64,000 nt of DNA from Candidatus Dechloromonas phosphorivorans. GTDB lineage: Bacteria > Pseudomonadota > Gammaproteobacteria > Burkholderiales > Rhodocyclaceae. The notes below the pieces were generated by a model, which worked only from the letters and a program-made list of their open reading frames with translations, did not search any database and was not told the origin of the DNA. Below are positions 26,389 through 35,598 of the stretch, in pieces. The translations under genes were made by a program, and so were the position numbers. How positions within the stretch are numbered: the stretch's first letter is position 1; each line of letters begins with the position of its first letter. The stretch spans positions 62,001-126,000 of the forward strand of contig JADKIP010000014.1 of the NCBI GenBank assembly GCA_016721185.1, in the 5' to 3' direction.

Positions 26389-27603
26389 ATGAGCAAGATG
26401 GCCGACGACATGCAATCCAGCGGACTGGCGCTGGCCGGCGTACAGTTTTTCTTTACGCTGGGGTGGACGGTCTACGCGCTGATGTTGCCCGGCCTGCTCG
26501 CCACGGCCGGGATCGCCGCCAGTTGGTTGCCCATGTTGCTGATGGTCGACCAGTTGATCTTTGCCGTGATGGATATCGGCTTCGGCGTCGCGGCCGATCG
26601 CATCGGTGAGGGCTATCGTCGGCTGGCGAAGTTGCTGCTGATCCTGAGTACGCTGTCGGCCGTTGCCTTCATGCTGCTGCCGATGGCGGCCGGGCTGTCA
26701 TCCGGGATTTTGCTGAGTGTGCTTGCTATCTGGGTGATATCGACCTCGGTGGTACGGGCGCCGACGCTGGTGCTGCTCGCCAAGCAGGCAAAAGCCGCGC
26801 AACAGCGCAGTCTCGTCATTTGGTACATCGCCGGCATGGGGCTGGCCTTGGCGCTCTCGCCCTTTCTCGGTCTGTGGCTAAAGGGGGCTGATCCGCGGCT
26901 ACCCTTTACCGTTTCGGCCGTGACGCTTTTGTTGGCGGTCGTTGTGCTGCTGCGGGTGAGTGGCAAGGGTGTCGCCACCAAAGGTGAAGAAAATCCCCCG
27001 CAGCCGGCCAATTTCAGTGCTTATGCACCGCTGTTAGTGGTGCTCGGCCTGGCTGCTTTCGGCTTTCAGATCCACGCATTCGTCAATGCGGCGCCGCTTT
27101 ATATGGCACAGGCGGCCAAGGAAAGTCTGCCGTGGCTGATGCCGCTGCTCTGGGTCGGTTTCTTTGTCACGTTGATCTGTGTCGAGCCTTTGGTCAAACG
27201 TCTTGGCGCCATGCCGATGGCGACGCTCGGCATTTTGCTGACGGCCTTGAGCAGCTACGCAAGTGCTGCGGTCAACGGCCAGAATGTGCTGATTTTGCTG
27301 CAGTTGCTGGCGGGTGCCGGGTGGGCGCTGGCTTTTGCCGGGCTGATGGAACAGGCCGCGGTGGCCGGGTCGTGTGGCGCGGAAGGGCGTTTCATGGGCA
27401 GCTTCTTTGCCGTAACAGCCATTTGCGCCCTGGCCCGCATTGCCTTTGCGACGCAATGGTTGCCGAATTTAAAGGACATCCAGTTTGTACTGCCGGCGGC
27501 CCTGTTGCTGGCCGCCGGGCTGATTGCTGCGACCATGGAAGCAACGGCTGGCCCCAGGGGCAACGCCAGAAAATGGGCAAAAACCAAGCCGCCTTCCCGC
27601 TAG
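26389..27603 (+). CDS. Major facilitator superfamily transporter
   Basis: This is an inner-membrane MFS protein of 404 residues with about twelve hydrophobic helices. Helix 1 follows the start (MSKMADDMQSSGLALAGVQF). Between helices 2 and 3 the MFS loop motif is only loosely kept (FGVAADRIGEGYRRLAKLLL). The C-terminal half runs from LVVLGLAAFGFQIHAFVNAA to LAAGLIAATMEATAG. Substrate cannot be told. GGAGCGGGA precedes ATG 26389. It is a single gene, convergent with gcdH. Confidence 0.8.
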   Translation: MSKMADDMQSSGLALAGVQFFFTLGWTVYALMLPGLLATAGIAASWLPMLLMVDQLIFAVMDIGFGVAADRIGEGYRRLAKLLLILSTLSAVAFMLLPMAAGLSSGILLSVLAIWVISTSVVRAPTLVLLAKQAKAAQQRSLVIWYIAGMGLALALSPFLGLWLKGADPRLPFTVSAVTLLLAVVVLLRVSGKGVATKGEENPPQPANFSAYAPLLVVLGLAAFGFQIHAFVNAAPLYMAQAAKESLPWLMPLLWVGFFVTLICVEPLVKRLGAMPMATLGILLTALSSYASAAVNGQNVLILLQLLAGAGWALAFAGLMEQAAVAGSCGAEGRFMGSFFAVTAICALARIAFATQWLPNLKDIQFVLPAALLLAAGLIAATMEATAGPRGNARKWAKTKPPSR

Positions 27604-27613
27604 GCGGCTAGAT

Positions 27614-28789
27614 TTAAAACGCCGAAATCCCGGTTTGGGCGCGGCCAAGAATCAAAGCGTGGACATCGTGTGTGCCTTCGTAGGTATTGACCACTTCCAG
27701 ATTGACGACGTGGCGGATGACGCCGAAATCGTCCGAAATGCCGTTGCCGCCGAGCATGTCGCGGGCGACGCGGGCGATGTCGAGGGCCTTGCCGCAGGAG
27801 TTGCGCTTCAGCATCGAGACGATTTCCGGCGTCGCGCTGCCGTCGTCCATCATCCGGCCGAGGCGCAGCGCGCTCTGGATGCCGAGGCTGATCTCGGTCT
27901 GCATGTCGACCAGTTTTTTCTGCACGAGCTGGTTGGCGGCCAATGGGCGGTCGAACTGCTTGCGCTCCAGCGTGTATTGCCGCGCCGTGTGCCAGCAGGC
28001 TTCGGCCGCACCCAGGGCGCCCCAGGCAATGCCGTAACGGGCGGAGTTCAGGCAGGTGAATGGGCCTTTCAGACCGCTCGCCTTGGGCAACTGCTTTTCT
28101 GTCGGGACGAAAACCTCGTCCATCACGATATCGCCGGTAATCGAGGCGCGCAGCCCGACCTTGCCGTGGATGACCGGCGCCGACAGCCCGGCCATGCCTT
28201 TTTCAAGGATGAAGCCGCGTAGCACGCCTTCGTCATCCTTGGCCCAGACGATGAAAATGTCGGCAATCGGCGAATTGGTGATCCAGGTTTTGCTGCCGGA
28301 AAGTTTCCAGCCACCGGGAACGCTGCGGGCGCGCGTCGTGGCGCTGGCCGGATCGGAACCGGAGTCCGGCTCGGTCAGGCCGAAGCAGCCGATCAACTCA
28401 CCCTTGCCGAGCTTGGGCAGGTATTTCTGCTTCTGTTCTTCGCTGCCGAATTCGTAAATCGGCACCATGGTCAGCGAGGACTGGACGCTCAACAACGTGC
28501 GGTAGGCCGAGTCGATGTACTCGACCTCGCGGGCAATCAGGCCGTAGGAAACATAGTTCAGCCCGGCGCCACCGTATTGCGGTGGCAGCGTACAGCCGAG
28601 CAGGCCCATCTCGCCCATTTCGCGATAGATCGCCGGGTCGGTGGTTTCGTTGCGGAACGCATCGCGAATGCGCGGCTTTAGCGCTTTCTGGGCGAAATCG
28701 CGGGCGGCATTGCGCACCTGACGCTCGTCGGCGGCTAGTTGGCTGTCGAGGAGGAAAGGGTCGGCCCAGTTGAAACTTGCTTTGGTCAT
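27614..28789 (-). CDS. gcdH: Glutaryl-CoA dehydrogenase (acyl-CoA dehydrogenase family)
   Basis: GcdH oxidises and decarboxylates glutaryl-CoA to crotonyl-CoA with FAD, in lysine, tryptophan and aromatic degradation. The 391-residue protein shows LGCTLPPQYGGAGLNYVSYG, the FAD motif CFGLTEPDSGSDPASATT, and ARYGIAWGALGAAEACWHTA. The C-terminal LEVVNTYEGTHDVHALILGR contains the catalytic Glu (YEGTHDVH), a pattern typical of glutaryl-CoA rather than other acyl-CoA dehydrogenases. ATG 28789 (MTKASFNWADPF) fits the family N-terminus; longer frames upstream run into a repeat. Confidence 0.87.
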   Translation of the reverse strand: MTKASFNWADPFLLDSQLAADERQVRNAARDFAQKALKPRIRDAFRNETTDPAIYREMGEMGLLGCTLPPQYGGAGLNYVSYGLIAREVEYIDSAYRTLLSVQSSLTMVPIYEFGSEEQKQKYLPKLGKGELIGCFGLTEPDSGSDPASATTRARSVPGGWKLSGSKTWITNSPIADIFIVWAKDDEGVLRGFILEKGMAGLSAPVIHGKVGLRASITGDIVMDEVFVPTEKQLPKASGLKGPFTCLNSARYGIAWGALGAAEACWHTARQYTLERKQFDRPLAANQLVQKKLVDMQTEISLGIQSALRLGRMMDDGSATPEIVSMLKRNSCGKALDIARVARDMLGGNGISDDFGVIRHVVNLEVVNTYEGTHDVHALILGRAQTGISAF

Positions 28790-28810
28790 TGGCTTGTTCC
28801 GGAAAAAGTT

Positions 28811-28853
28811 GTCCCCGCACAGGCGGGGACGCATCGACTCCTGCCTGTGCAGG
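28811..28853. repeat. Intergenic palindromic repeat
   Basis: Two hairpins are adjacent: GTCCCCG-N6-CGGGGAC (28811-28830) and CCTGCCTGTGCAGG (28840-28853). The first resembles the palindrome broken by the IS4 element at 52761-54082 (GGATCCCCGCTTGCGCGGGG). Such palindromes are dispersed in many proteobacterial genomes. Here it lies between gcdH and proA. Confidence 0.6.
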
Positions 28854-28864
28854 AAAAACTGTGT

Positions 28865-30121
28865 TCAGGCGCGCACGTGCCCATCGCCCAAAACTACCCA
28901 CTTTTGGCTGGTCAAACCTTCCAGACCGACTGGGCCGCGGGCGTGGATCTTGTCGGTCGAGATGCCGATTTCGGCGCCCAAACCGTACTCGAAACCATCA
29001 GCAAAGCGGGTCGAGGCATTGATCATGACCGAGGCCGAATCGACTTCACGCAGGAAGCGCATGGCTTTCGGGTGGTTGTCGGTGACGATGGCTTCGGTGT
29101 GGTGCGAGGAATACTGGTTGATGTGCGCAATCGCCTCGTCAATCCCGGCAACTACCTTGACCGAAATAATCGGCGCCAGATATTCGGTGTAGTAATCCTC
29201 TTCCGTCGCCGCGATGGCATTCGGTACCAGCGCCTGCGTTTCCCCACAGCCGCGAATCTCGACACCCTTTTCGGTCAGCATCGTGGCGATGGCCGGCAGT
29301 TGGACGGCAGCGACAGAGCGGGCGACGAGCAGCGATTCGGCCGTGTTGCAGGTGCCGTAGCGCTGGGTTTTAGCGTTTTCAACAATCCGCAGCGCTTTGC
29401 CGGCATCGGCCTCGTCGTCGATATAGACGTGGCAGTTGCCGTCCAGATGCTGAATCATCGGCACGCGGGCATCGGCCAGCAGGCGGGCGATCAGCCCTTT
29501 GCCACCGCGCGGTACGATGACATCGACGAATTCGCGCATGGTGATCAGCTCGCCGACGGCGGCGCGGTCGGTGGTGTTGATGACTTGAACGCACTCGGCT
29601 GGCAGGCCGGCGGCTTGCAGGCCTTCCTGCACCAGCGCGGCAATGGCGCGATTGGAGCGAATCGCTTCGGAGCCGCCGCGCAGAATGGCCGCATTCCCGG
29701 ATTTCAGGCAAAGCGCCGCTGCATCGGCGGTGACGTTCGGCCGGGCTTCGTAAATGATGCCGATGACGCCAAGCGGGACGCGCATCTTGCCAACCTGGAT
29801 GCCGGAGGGGCGAAATTTGATCTCGCTCATCTCGCCGATCAAATCAGGCAGCGTGGCGACCTGCTCGACCCCTTCAGCCATGCTATCGACACCCTTTTCG
29901 GACAGCGTCAGGCGGTCGAGCATGGCGGTTTCCAGGCCAGCGGCGCGGGCCGCCGCCAGATCTTCCTGATTGGCGGCAACCAGGGCGGCTTTCTCACGAC
30001 GGATGGCCGCTGCAATGGCGAGTAGGGCGGCATTCTTTTCGGCGGTTGATGCTGTCGCCAGGCGGCGTGAGGCAGACCGGGCCTGACGACCGACAGTTTG
30101 CATGTATTCCTTGATGTCCAT
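28865..30121 (-). CDS. proA: Gamma-glutamyl phosphate reductase
   Basis: ProA reduces gamma-glutamyl phosphate to glutamate semialdehyde with NADPH, the second step of proline synthesis. The 418-residue protein is full length. Landmarks are VPLGVIGIIYEARPNVTADA near residue 105, CLKSGNAAILRGGSEAIRSN, DVIVPRGGKGLI, and the catalytic Cys in AKTQRYGTCNTAESLLVARS. The C-terminal EYGLGAEIGISTDKIHARGP completes the signature. The start is ATG 30121 (MDIKEYMQTVGRQARSASRR); an upstream in-frame ATG at 30163 is less likely. It is followed by gcdH on the same strand across 75 bases holding the repeat. Confidence 0.94.
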   Translation of the reverse strand: MDIKEYMQTVGRQARSASRRLATASTAEKNAALLAIAAAIRREKAALVAANQEDLAAARAAGLETAMLDRLTLSEKGVDSMAEGVEQVATLPDLIGEMSEIKFRPSGIQVGKMRVPLGVIGIIYEARPNVTADAAALCLKSGNAAILRGGSEAIRSNRAIAALVQEGLQAAGLPAECVQVINTTDRAAVGELITMREFVDVIVPRGGKGLIARLLADARVPMIQHLDGNCHVYIDDEADAGKALRIVENAKTQRYGTCNTAESLLVARSVAAVQLPAIATMLTEKGVEIRGCGETQALVPNAIAATEEDYYTEYLAPIISVKVVAGIDEAIAHINQYSSHHTEAIVTDNHPKAMRFLREVDSASVMINASTRFADGFEYGLGAEIGISTDKIHARGPVGLEGLTSQKWVVLGDGHVRA

Positions 30122-30234
30122 GATGATCCGGGGTTCGCTCAAAAGATCATTATAGCCAGACAAATTACAAGGAACTTCTCGAAGCGGTTAAACTCTCAAT
30201 CGCTTATACAACAGAGCTTTCCGCCGAGGACAAG

Positions 30235-30495
30235 ATGGCCGAAAAATTGATATTGCCAAACGAGGTCAAGGTTTGTGCGACTTGCACCTATTGGGATGGC
30301 GAGCGTCAGGTCGATGACGATATGAAGCTGGTCGTGGTCTCAGACGATGGTCTGGGAGAATGCCTGGTGACGGGTCTGGAAAAGTCCGCACTGCAAGATA
30401 GCCGGCATGTCTGCGTCTGTCTTTGGGAGGATCTGGAGCCAGATCAGGAACCCGTTCAGGAACAGGATCAGGTCGATAAGAAAGCGCCCGTGTAA
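30235..30495 (+). CDS. Small cysteine-rich acidic protein, 86 aa
   Basis: I do not recognise the family. The protein has a short N-terminal part with VCATCTYWDGERQ (CxxC), then GLGECLVTGLEKS and HVCVCLWEDL, so five Cys fall in pairs that could bind a metal. The tail is acidic and Glu/Gln-rich (EDLEPDQEPVQEQDQVDK). No signal peptide or membrane helix is seen. The start is ATG 30235 after CCGCCGAGGAC. The gene ends head-on with holA without a gap. The function is unknown; the composition suggests a metal- or protein-binding role. Confidence 0.65.
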   Translation: MAEKLILPNEVKVCATCTYWDGERQVDDDMKLVVVSDDGLGECLVTGLEKSALQDSRHVCVCLWEDLEPDQEPVQEQDQVDKKAPV

Positions 30496-31503
30496 TTATT
30501 TTTTTGCGCTTAGCCGCAAGCCGAGGCGCAAAAATTCTTCCCAGATGTTCCCTTGGCCAATGCCTTTGGCCAATCGGTCAATTTGACCCGCGTGTTGCAG
30601 CGCCGCTTCGAGTGCTGCGGTCGACAGCCTTTGCAGGGCTTTTTTCACTGGAACGGCGCGCGGCCCCCAGACTTTGGCATCCTTGAGCAGCATGTCGACC
30701 GGCTTGCCGGCATCCATGCCAAGACGGATCGTCGTCAATGCCCGGATTTCCTCGCTCATTGCCCACAAGACCAGCGGCGGTGCTTCGCCTTCTTGCATCA
30801 GGCCATCCAGTGTCCGCTGCAAGCGGGCAAGGTCACCTGTCAGCAAGGCTTCGCGCAGTCCGTCGATGTCGTAGCGGGCGACGTTGAGCACCGCTTCGCG
30901 AATCTGCGCTGCCGTGAGTGTTCCGGCCGGATAGAGCAGGCCGAGTTTCTGGATTTCCTGATGCGCCGCGAGCAGGTTGCCTTCAACCCGTTCGGCAATG
31001 AATTTCAGACTTTCCAGATCGGCGTTCTGTTGCTGCCGACGCAGGCGACCCGCGATCCAGCCCGGTAGTTCGGCAAGTGGCGGGGCCATCCATTTAACAA
31101 CGACGCCGGCATTGACCAGCGCAGTAAACCAGACTGCTTTTTCCTCCCGCCAGTCAAGCTCCGGCAGGGTAATCAACAGCAGGTTGTCGAGAGAAAGATG
31201 CTGGCACCACTGCTGCAATGCTGCGCCCCCTTCCTTGCCGGGTTTTCCGGTCGGAATGCGCAGATCAATCAGTTTTTTATCGCCGAACAGCGACATGTTG
31301 CCACCCGCAGCGAGCAATTGGCCCCAGTCAAAATGCGGTAGTACGGTCAGCACTTCGCGCTCGCTGTAACCTTTTTGCCGAGCTTTGGCACGGATTAAAT
31401 CGGCAGCTTCAAGGACTAGTAGCGGCTCGTCGCCATACAGCACGTAGAGCGGGCGCAACTCGCGTTCGAGATGCGCCGCGAGTTGTTCACCCTTGAGCAG
31501 CAT
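30496..31503 (-). CDS. holA: DNA polymerase III subunit delta
   Basis: HolA is the clamp-loader delta subunit that opens the beta clamp. The 335-residue protein starts MLLKGEQLAAHLERELRPLY, continues VLYGDEPLLVLEAADLIRAK, and has WMAPPLAELPGWIAGRLRRQ and VEGNLLAAHQEIQKLGLLYP, all typical of bacterial delta. ATG 31503 overlaps the lptE stop by one base, so the genes are coupled in the order leuS-lptE-holA. This order is common in proteobacteria. Confidence 0.93.
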   Translation of the reverse strand: MLLKGEQLAAHLERELRPLYVLYGDEPLLVLEAADLIRAKARQKGYSEREVLTVLPHFDWGQLLAAGGNMSLFGDKKLIDLRIPTGKPGKEGGAALQQWCQHLSLDNLLLITLPELDWREEKAVWFTALVNAGVVVKWMAPPLAELPGWIAGRLRRQQQNADLESLKFIAERVEGNLLAAHQEIQKLGLLYPAGTLTAAQIREAVLNVARYDIDGLREALLTGDLARLQRTLDGLMQEGEAPPLVLWAMSEEIRALTTIRLGMDAGKPVDMLLKDAKVWGPRAVPVKKALQRLSTAALEAALQHAGQIDRLAKGIGQGNIWEEFLRLGLRLSAKK

Positions 31504-32027
31504 TACTCGTCTTCTTCGAGATCGGGGTTCTTCGGCTTGATGATGGATAGCCGGCGCATGATCTGATTGACCAGATCATTGTTCATGTCACGCCAGAGCA
31601 GGCCTTCTTCGAGATCCTTGGCGAGCACGTTGGAATCGTCGAAAGTGATGTCGCGGCTCAGGCTGACGTCGTTGGGCGGCACCAGTATCTGCCCCTTGGC
31701 ATTGACGACGCGGAAGCGGTAATTGAGTTGCAGACGATATTCACGAACACGGCCTTGGGCATTGACGCTGAGAATGGTTTTGATGCGTGAGTCGGAAAGT
31801 TGCTGGAAGGTTGCGTCGGCCAATTTTGGATCATCAATGATCTCGGTAGTGCCTGCCGCGTTGATATAGCGCTCGAGCCAGACCCGAACCTCAGATGTGT
31901 CGGGTAGCGCGATCATCATTGTTTTGTAAGGCAAATTGCCGCTGAGCGTCCCGCGCAGCTGGAAACCGCAGCCGGTCAGGACGGCGGCGAAAACTGCTGC
32001 GAGTAAAAACTGGAACGAGACGCGCAT
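31503..32027 (-). CDS. lptE: LPS-assembly lipoprotein LptE
   Basis: LptE plugs the LptD barrel in the outer membrane and helps deliver lipopolysaccharide. The 174-residue precursor has a lipoprotein signal with lipobox FAAVLTGCGFQLRGT, where Cys is the first mature residue. GFQLRG is the family hallmark. A central SDSRIKTILSVNAQGRVREY and a C-terminal IMRRLSII follow. The product is acidic at the end (DLEEDE). ATG 32027 is 10 bases after leuS, and the gene precedes holA. Confidence 0.9.
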   Translation of the reverse strand: MRVSFQFLLAAVFAAVLTGCGFQLRGTLSGNLPYKTMMIALPDTSEVRVWLERYINAAGTTEIIDDPKLADATFQQLSDSRIKTILSVNAQGRVREYRLQLNYRFRVVNAKGQILVPPNDVSLSRDITFDDSNVLAKDLEEGLLWRDMNNDLVNQIMRRLSIIKPKNPDLEEDE

Positions 32028-32037
32028 GGCGGTTTCC

Positions 32038-34653
32038 TTAAACGACGATATTGACCAGACGGCCGGGCACCACCACCACTTTCTTCGGCGGGTTGCCTTC
32101 CATGAACTTGACGGCACCTTCAGAGGCCAGCGCAGCAGCTTCGATGCTCGCCTTGTCGGCTTCGGCCGAAACGCGGATGGAGCCGCGCAGCTTGCCATTC
32201 ACCTGCACCATCAGCTCGATCTCATCCTGCTTCAAGGCGGCCGGATCGGCTTTCGGGAATGCCTGCGTACCGGCATCCTTCCCCGGTTTCAGTTCGGCAA
32301 AAAGCGCCTGACCGATGTGTGGCACGATCGGGAAGAGCAGCAACGCGATGCTTTCCAGCGTTTCCTGAGCCAGCGCCCGGCCGGTGTTGCCGGTGAGGTC
32401 GGTCTTGTCGAAGGTGTTGAGCAGTTCCATCACGGCCGCAATCGCCGTATTGAACTGCTTGCGACGACCGTAATCGTCGGCGACCTTGTTCATGGTCTGG
32501 TGCAGTTTGCGCCGGAGGTCGGCTTGCGCGGTCGACAGTGATTTTTGCTCGAAATTGGCGCTGACGAGACCGCTCTGCACATGGTCGAACGTCGTTTTCC
32601 ACAAACGGCGCAGGAAGCGGTAGGCGCCCTCGACGCCGGCATCCGACCATTCCAGCGACTGGTCGGGCGGCGAGGCGAACATGATGAAGAGGCGCGCGGT
32701 ATCGGCGCCGTACTGGTCGATCAGCGATTGCGGGTCGACGCCGTTGTTTTTCGACTTCGACATCTTCTCGGTGCCGCCGATGACCACCGGCAGGCCGTCT
32801 GTCTTCAGCTTGGCGCCGGTCGGGCGGCCGCGTTCGTCGGTAGCGACATCCACATCGGCCGGGTTGATCCACTGCTTCTTGCCGCCTTCCAGATCGCGGT
32901 AGAAGGTCGGGGCGACCACCATGCCCTGGGTCAGCAGGTTGGCGAAAGGTTCGCCCAAGTCGCCGATCAGGCCGACGTCGCGCATCAGCTTGGTGAAGAA
33001 GCGCGAGTAGAGCAAATGCAGGATGGCGTGCTCGATGCCGCCGATGTACTGGTCGATACCGCCCTTGCACCAGTACTGGACGCGCTCGTCGACCATCGCC
33101 GTGGTGTTGTCGGGGCAGGCATAGCGCAGGAAGTACCAGGACGACTCGAAGAAAGTGTCCATGGTGTCGGTTTCGCGTCGGGCGTCACCGCCGCACTTCG
33201 GGCACTTGCACTCGTAGAACTCGGGCATGCGGGCCAGCGGTGAGCCGGCGCCGGTGATTTCGACGTTCTCGGGCAGGACGACGGGCAATTGCTCGTCCGG
33301 AACCGGCACGTCGCCGCAGGTCTTGCAGTGAATGATCGGGATCGGGCAGCCCCAGTAGCGCTGGCGGGAAATGCCCCAGTCGCGCAGGCGGAACTGCACC
33401 TTCTTGTCGCCGAGTTCCTTGGCGGCGAGGTCGGCGGCGATGGCGTCGACCGCAGCTTCGTAGCTCAGGCCGTCGTACTTGCCGGAATTGACCAGCTTGC
33501 CCTTGACCTTGTCGGCGTAGGACTCGGCCCAGGCCTGATCGCTGAAACTCTCGCCGTCAACGGCGACAACCTGTTTGATCGGCAAGTTGTATTTCAGCGC
33601 AAAAGCGAAATCGCGCTCGTCATGCGCCGGCACGGCCATCACGGCGCCATCGCCGTAGCTCATCAGCACGTAGTTGCCGACCCAGACTTCGACCTGTTCG
33701 CCGGTCAGCGGATGGCTGACGAAGATGCCGGTCGGCATGCCCTTCTTTTCCATCGTCGCAATGTCAGCCTCGGCGACGCCGCCCTTCTTGCATTCTTCGA
33801 TGAAATTGGCCAGTTCCGGGTTGTTGGCCGCAGCACGCGTCGCCAGCGGATGTTCGGCCGCGACGGCGACGAAGGTGACGCCCATGATGGTGTCGGCGCG
33901 GGTGGTAAACACCCACAGCTTTTCATCCGAGTTGTCGGCCAGCGGGAAGGCGAAGCGCACGCCTGTGCTCTTGCCGATCCAGTTTTTCTGCATCAGGCGG
34001 ACTTGTTCCGGCCAGCCCGGCAGGTTGTCCAGTTCGGACAGCAATTCCTCGGCGTAGGCGGTGATCTTCATGTAATACATGGGAATCTCGCGCTTTTCGA
34101 TCAGCGCGCCGGAACGCCAGCCGCGGCCGTCGATGACCTGTTCGTTGGCGAGCACGGTCTGGTCGACCGGATCCCAGTTCACGGTGCCGAGCTTCTTGTA
34201 AACCAGCCCCTTTTCATAAAGACGGGTGAACAGCCACTGTTCCCAGCGGTAATACTCGGGCGTGCAGGTGGCGAATTCGCGTTCCCAGTCGATGGCAAAG
34301 CCGAGCGACATGAGCTGCTTCTTCATGTAGGCGATGTTTTCGTAGGTCCACGCGGCCGGCGGCACGTTGTTTTGCAGCGCGGCGTTTTCGGCCGGCATGC
34401 CGAAGGCGTCCCAGCCCATCGGTTGCATGACGTTGTAGCCCTGCATCTTGTGGAAACGGGAGAGCACGTCGCCGATGGTATAGTTTCTGACATGGCCCAT
34501 GTGCAGCTTGCCCGACGGGTAAGGGAACATGGACAGGCAGTAGTATTTCGGCTTGCTGGTGTCTTCAACGGCGCGGGCGGCACCGGTTTTTTCCCAGTGA
34601 GTCTGGGCGGCGCGTTCAATGTCGGCCGGGGCGTATTTGTCCTGCATGGGCAT
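32038..34653 (-). CDS. leuS: Leucyl-tRNA synthetase
   Basis: LeuS charges tRNA-Leu in the cytosol. The 871-residue protein is full length. It has the class I HIGH motif as HMGH in FPYPSGKLHMGHVRNYTIGD, an editing domain within residues ~220-420, a zinc-like cluster (YECKCPKCGGDARRETDTMD), and the KMSKS loop EKMSKSKNNGVDPQSLIDQY. The WAESYADKVKGKLVNSGKYD segment lies in the editing-domain region. The start is ATG 34653 or 34647. It leads the leuS-lptE-holA operon, faces the FecR/SPOR gene, and contains a copy of the 12-mer in reverse (33445-33456). Confidence 0.95.
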   Translation of the reverse strand: MPMQDKYAPADIERAAQTHWEKTGAARAVEDTSKPKYYCLSMFPYPSGKLHMGHVRNYTIGDVLSRFHKMQGYNVMQPMGWDAFGMPAENAALQNNVPPAAWTYENIAYMKKQLMSLGFAIDWEREFATCTPEYYRWEQWLFTRLYEKGLVYKKLGTVNWDPVDQTVLANEQVIDGRGWRSGALIEKREIPMYYMKITAYAEELLSELDNLPGWPEQVRLMQKNWIGKSTGVRFAFPLADNSDEKLWVFTTRADTIMGVTFVAVAAEHPLATRAAANNPELANFIEECKKGGVAEADIATMEKKGMPTGIFVSHPLTGEQVEVWVGNYVLMSYGDGAVMAVPAHDERDFAFALKYNLPIKQVVAVDGESFSDQAWAESYADKVKGKLVNSGKYDGLSYEAAVDAIAADLAAKELGDKKVQFRLRDWGISRQRYWGCPIPIIHCKTCGDVPVPDEQLPVVLPENVEITGAGSPLARMPEFYECKCPKCGGDARRETDTMDTFFESSWYFLRYACPDNTTAMVDERVQYWCKGGIDQYIGGIEHAILHLLYSRFFTKLMRDVGLIGDLGEPFANLLTQGMVVAPTFYRDLEGGKKQWINPADVDVATDERGRPTGAKLKTDGLPVVIGGTEKMSKSKNNGVDPQSLIDQYGADTARLFIMFASPPDQSLEWSDAGVEGAYRFLRRLWKTTFDHVQSGLVSANFEQKSLSTAQADLRRKLHQTMNKVADDYGRRKQFNTAIAAVMELLNTFDKTDLTGNTGRALAQETLESIALLLFPIVPHIGQALFAELKPGKDAGTQAFPKADPAALKQDEIELMVQVNGKLRGSIRVSAEADKASIEAAALASEGAVKFMEGNPPKKVVVVPGRLVNIVV

Positions 34654-34712
34654 GGGCTGAAAGATCGTGACTGAGCGCAGCATTATACCGGTTGAACCTG
34701 TGAGGAGCGGTG

Positions 34713-35588
34713 ATGAGGGTAAGGGCAAGATTGGGTTTACTGGTTTTGGGCCTGTTTTCGGCGTTGACCGCAGCTGCGGCCCCCAATGCCGTGGTCGAAA
34801 CGGTACAGGCACCGGCCTGGGTCGAGCGCGGCGAGCGTCGCCTGCCGCTGGCGCCGGGCATGCAGCTGGAGAATCGTGACCGTGTACTGACCGGTAGCGG
34901 TGCCCGGTTGATCGTTCAGATGGCCGACGGCAGTGCGGTCAAGTTCGGTGAAAACGTCAATGCGACGGTCAACGCCATGAAGCAGGGAGAAAACGGCTTG
35001 TTCTCTGCGGCGCTCGATCTCAGCAAAGGCGCGTTCCGGCTGACGACCGATATTTTTCAAAAAATTCAGCGTCAGCGAGCGATCAATATTCGCACGGGTA
35101 CGGTCACCATCGGCATTCGCGGGACGGATGTCTGGGGGCGCTCGAATGATGAGAAGGATTTCGTTTGCCTGCTGGAAGGGCATATTGTCGCCAGCCACCC
35201 GTTGGGTGAAGCCGTTGAACTGAGCGAGCCGCTACAGTTTTATAGTGCCGACAAGGGGCAGGCACCGGGGGCTGTTGCCACGGTCGACAAACTGCAACTG
35301 GCCAAGTGGGCGCTCGAAACCGAGCTCCAGTCGGGTATTGCAACCCAGCAGACGGGCGGTCGCTGGGGCTTGAGTTTTGGCCGGTTGAACGAGGACGGGG
35401 CGCTGACCCTGCACGATCAGCTTTCTGCTGCCGGCTATGCCGGTCGAATCAGACCCGTCCCGGTCCCAGGTGGCTACCTGTATGAATTACGCCTGGAAAA
35501 ACTGGTGACCGAGCGCGAGGCGCAATCGCTAGCCGACAAGCTGGCGAGGGAACTGAACATCCCCGCGCCAGCGATTCGTCGACATTAG
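34713..35588 (+). CDS. Exported FecR-domain protein with C-terminal SPOR-like repeat
   Basis: The protein has a signal peptide (MRVRARLGLLVLGLFSALTA, cleaved after AAAA). A FecR-type domain follows: QLENRDRVLTGSGARLIVQM, GSAVKFGENVNATV, and INIRTGTVTIGIRGTDVWGR, which is the typical core strand. The C-terminal 60 residues (YLYELRLEKLVTEREAQSLA, then DKLARELNI) look like a SPOR domain that binds denuded peptidoglycan. FecR domains without a sigma factor occur in envelope-stress or peptidoglycan proteins. ATG 34713 has a GAGGAG site. No sigma or receptor gene is adjacent. Confidence 0.75.
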   Translation: MRVRARLGLLVLGLFSALTAAAAPNAVVETVQAPAWVERGERRLPLAPGMQLENRDRVLTGSGARLIVQMADGSAVKFGENVNATVNAMKQGENGLFSAALDLSKGAFRLTTDIFQKIQRQRAINIRTGTVTIGIRGTDVWGRSNDEKDFVCLLEGHIVASHPLGEAVELSEPLQFYSADKGQAPGAVATVDKLQLAKWALETELQSGIATQQTGGRWGLSFGRLNEDGALTLHDQLSAAGYAGRIRPVPVPGGYLYELRLEKLVTEREAQSLADKLARELNIPAPAIRRH

Positions 35589-35598
35589 CGTCGCCCGG

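Noticed and set aside
33289..34674. A 461-codon plus-strand frame opposite leuS
   Set aside because: Shadow of leuS; no domain and no ribosome-binding site that fits.
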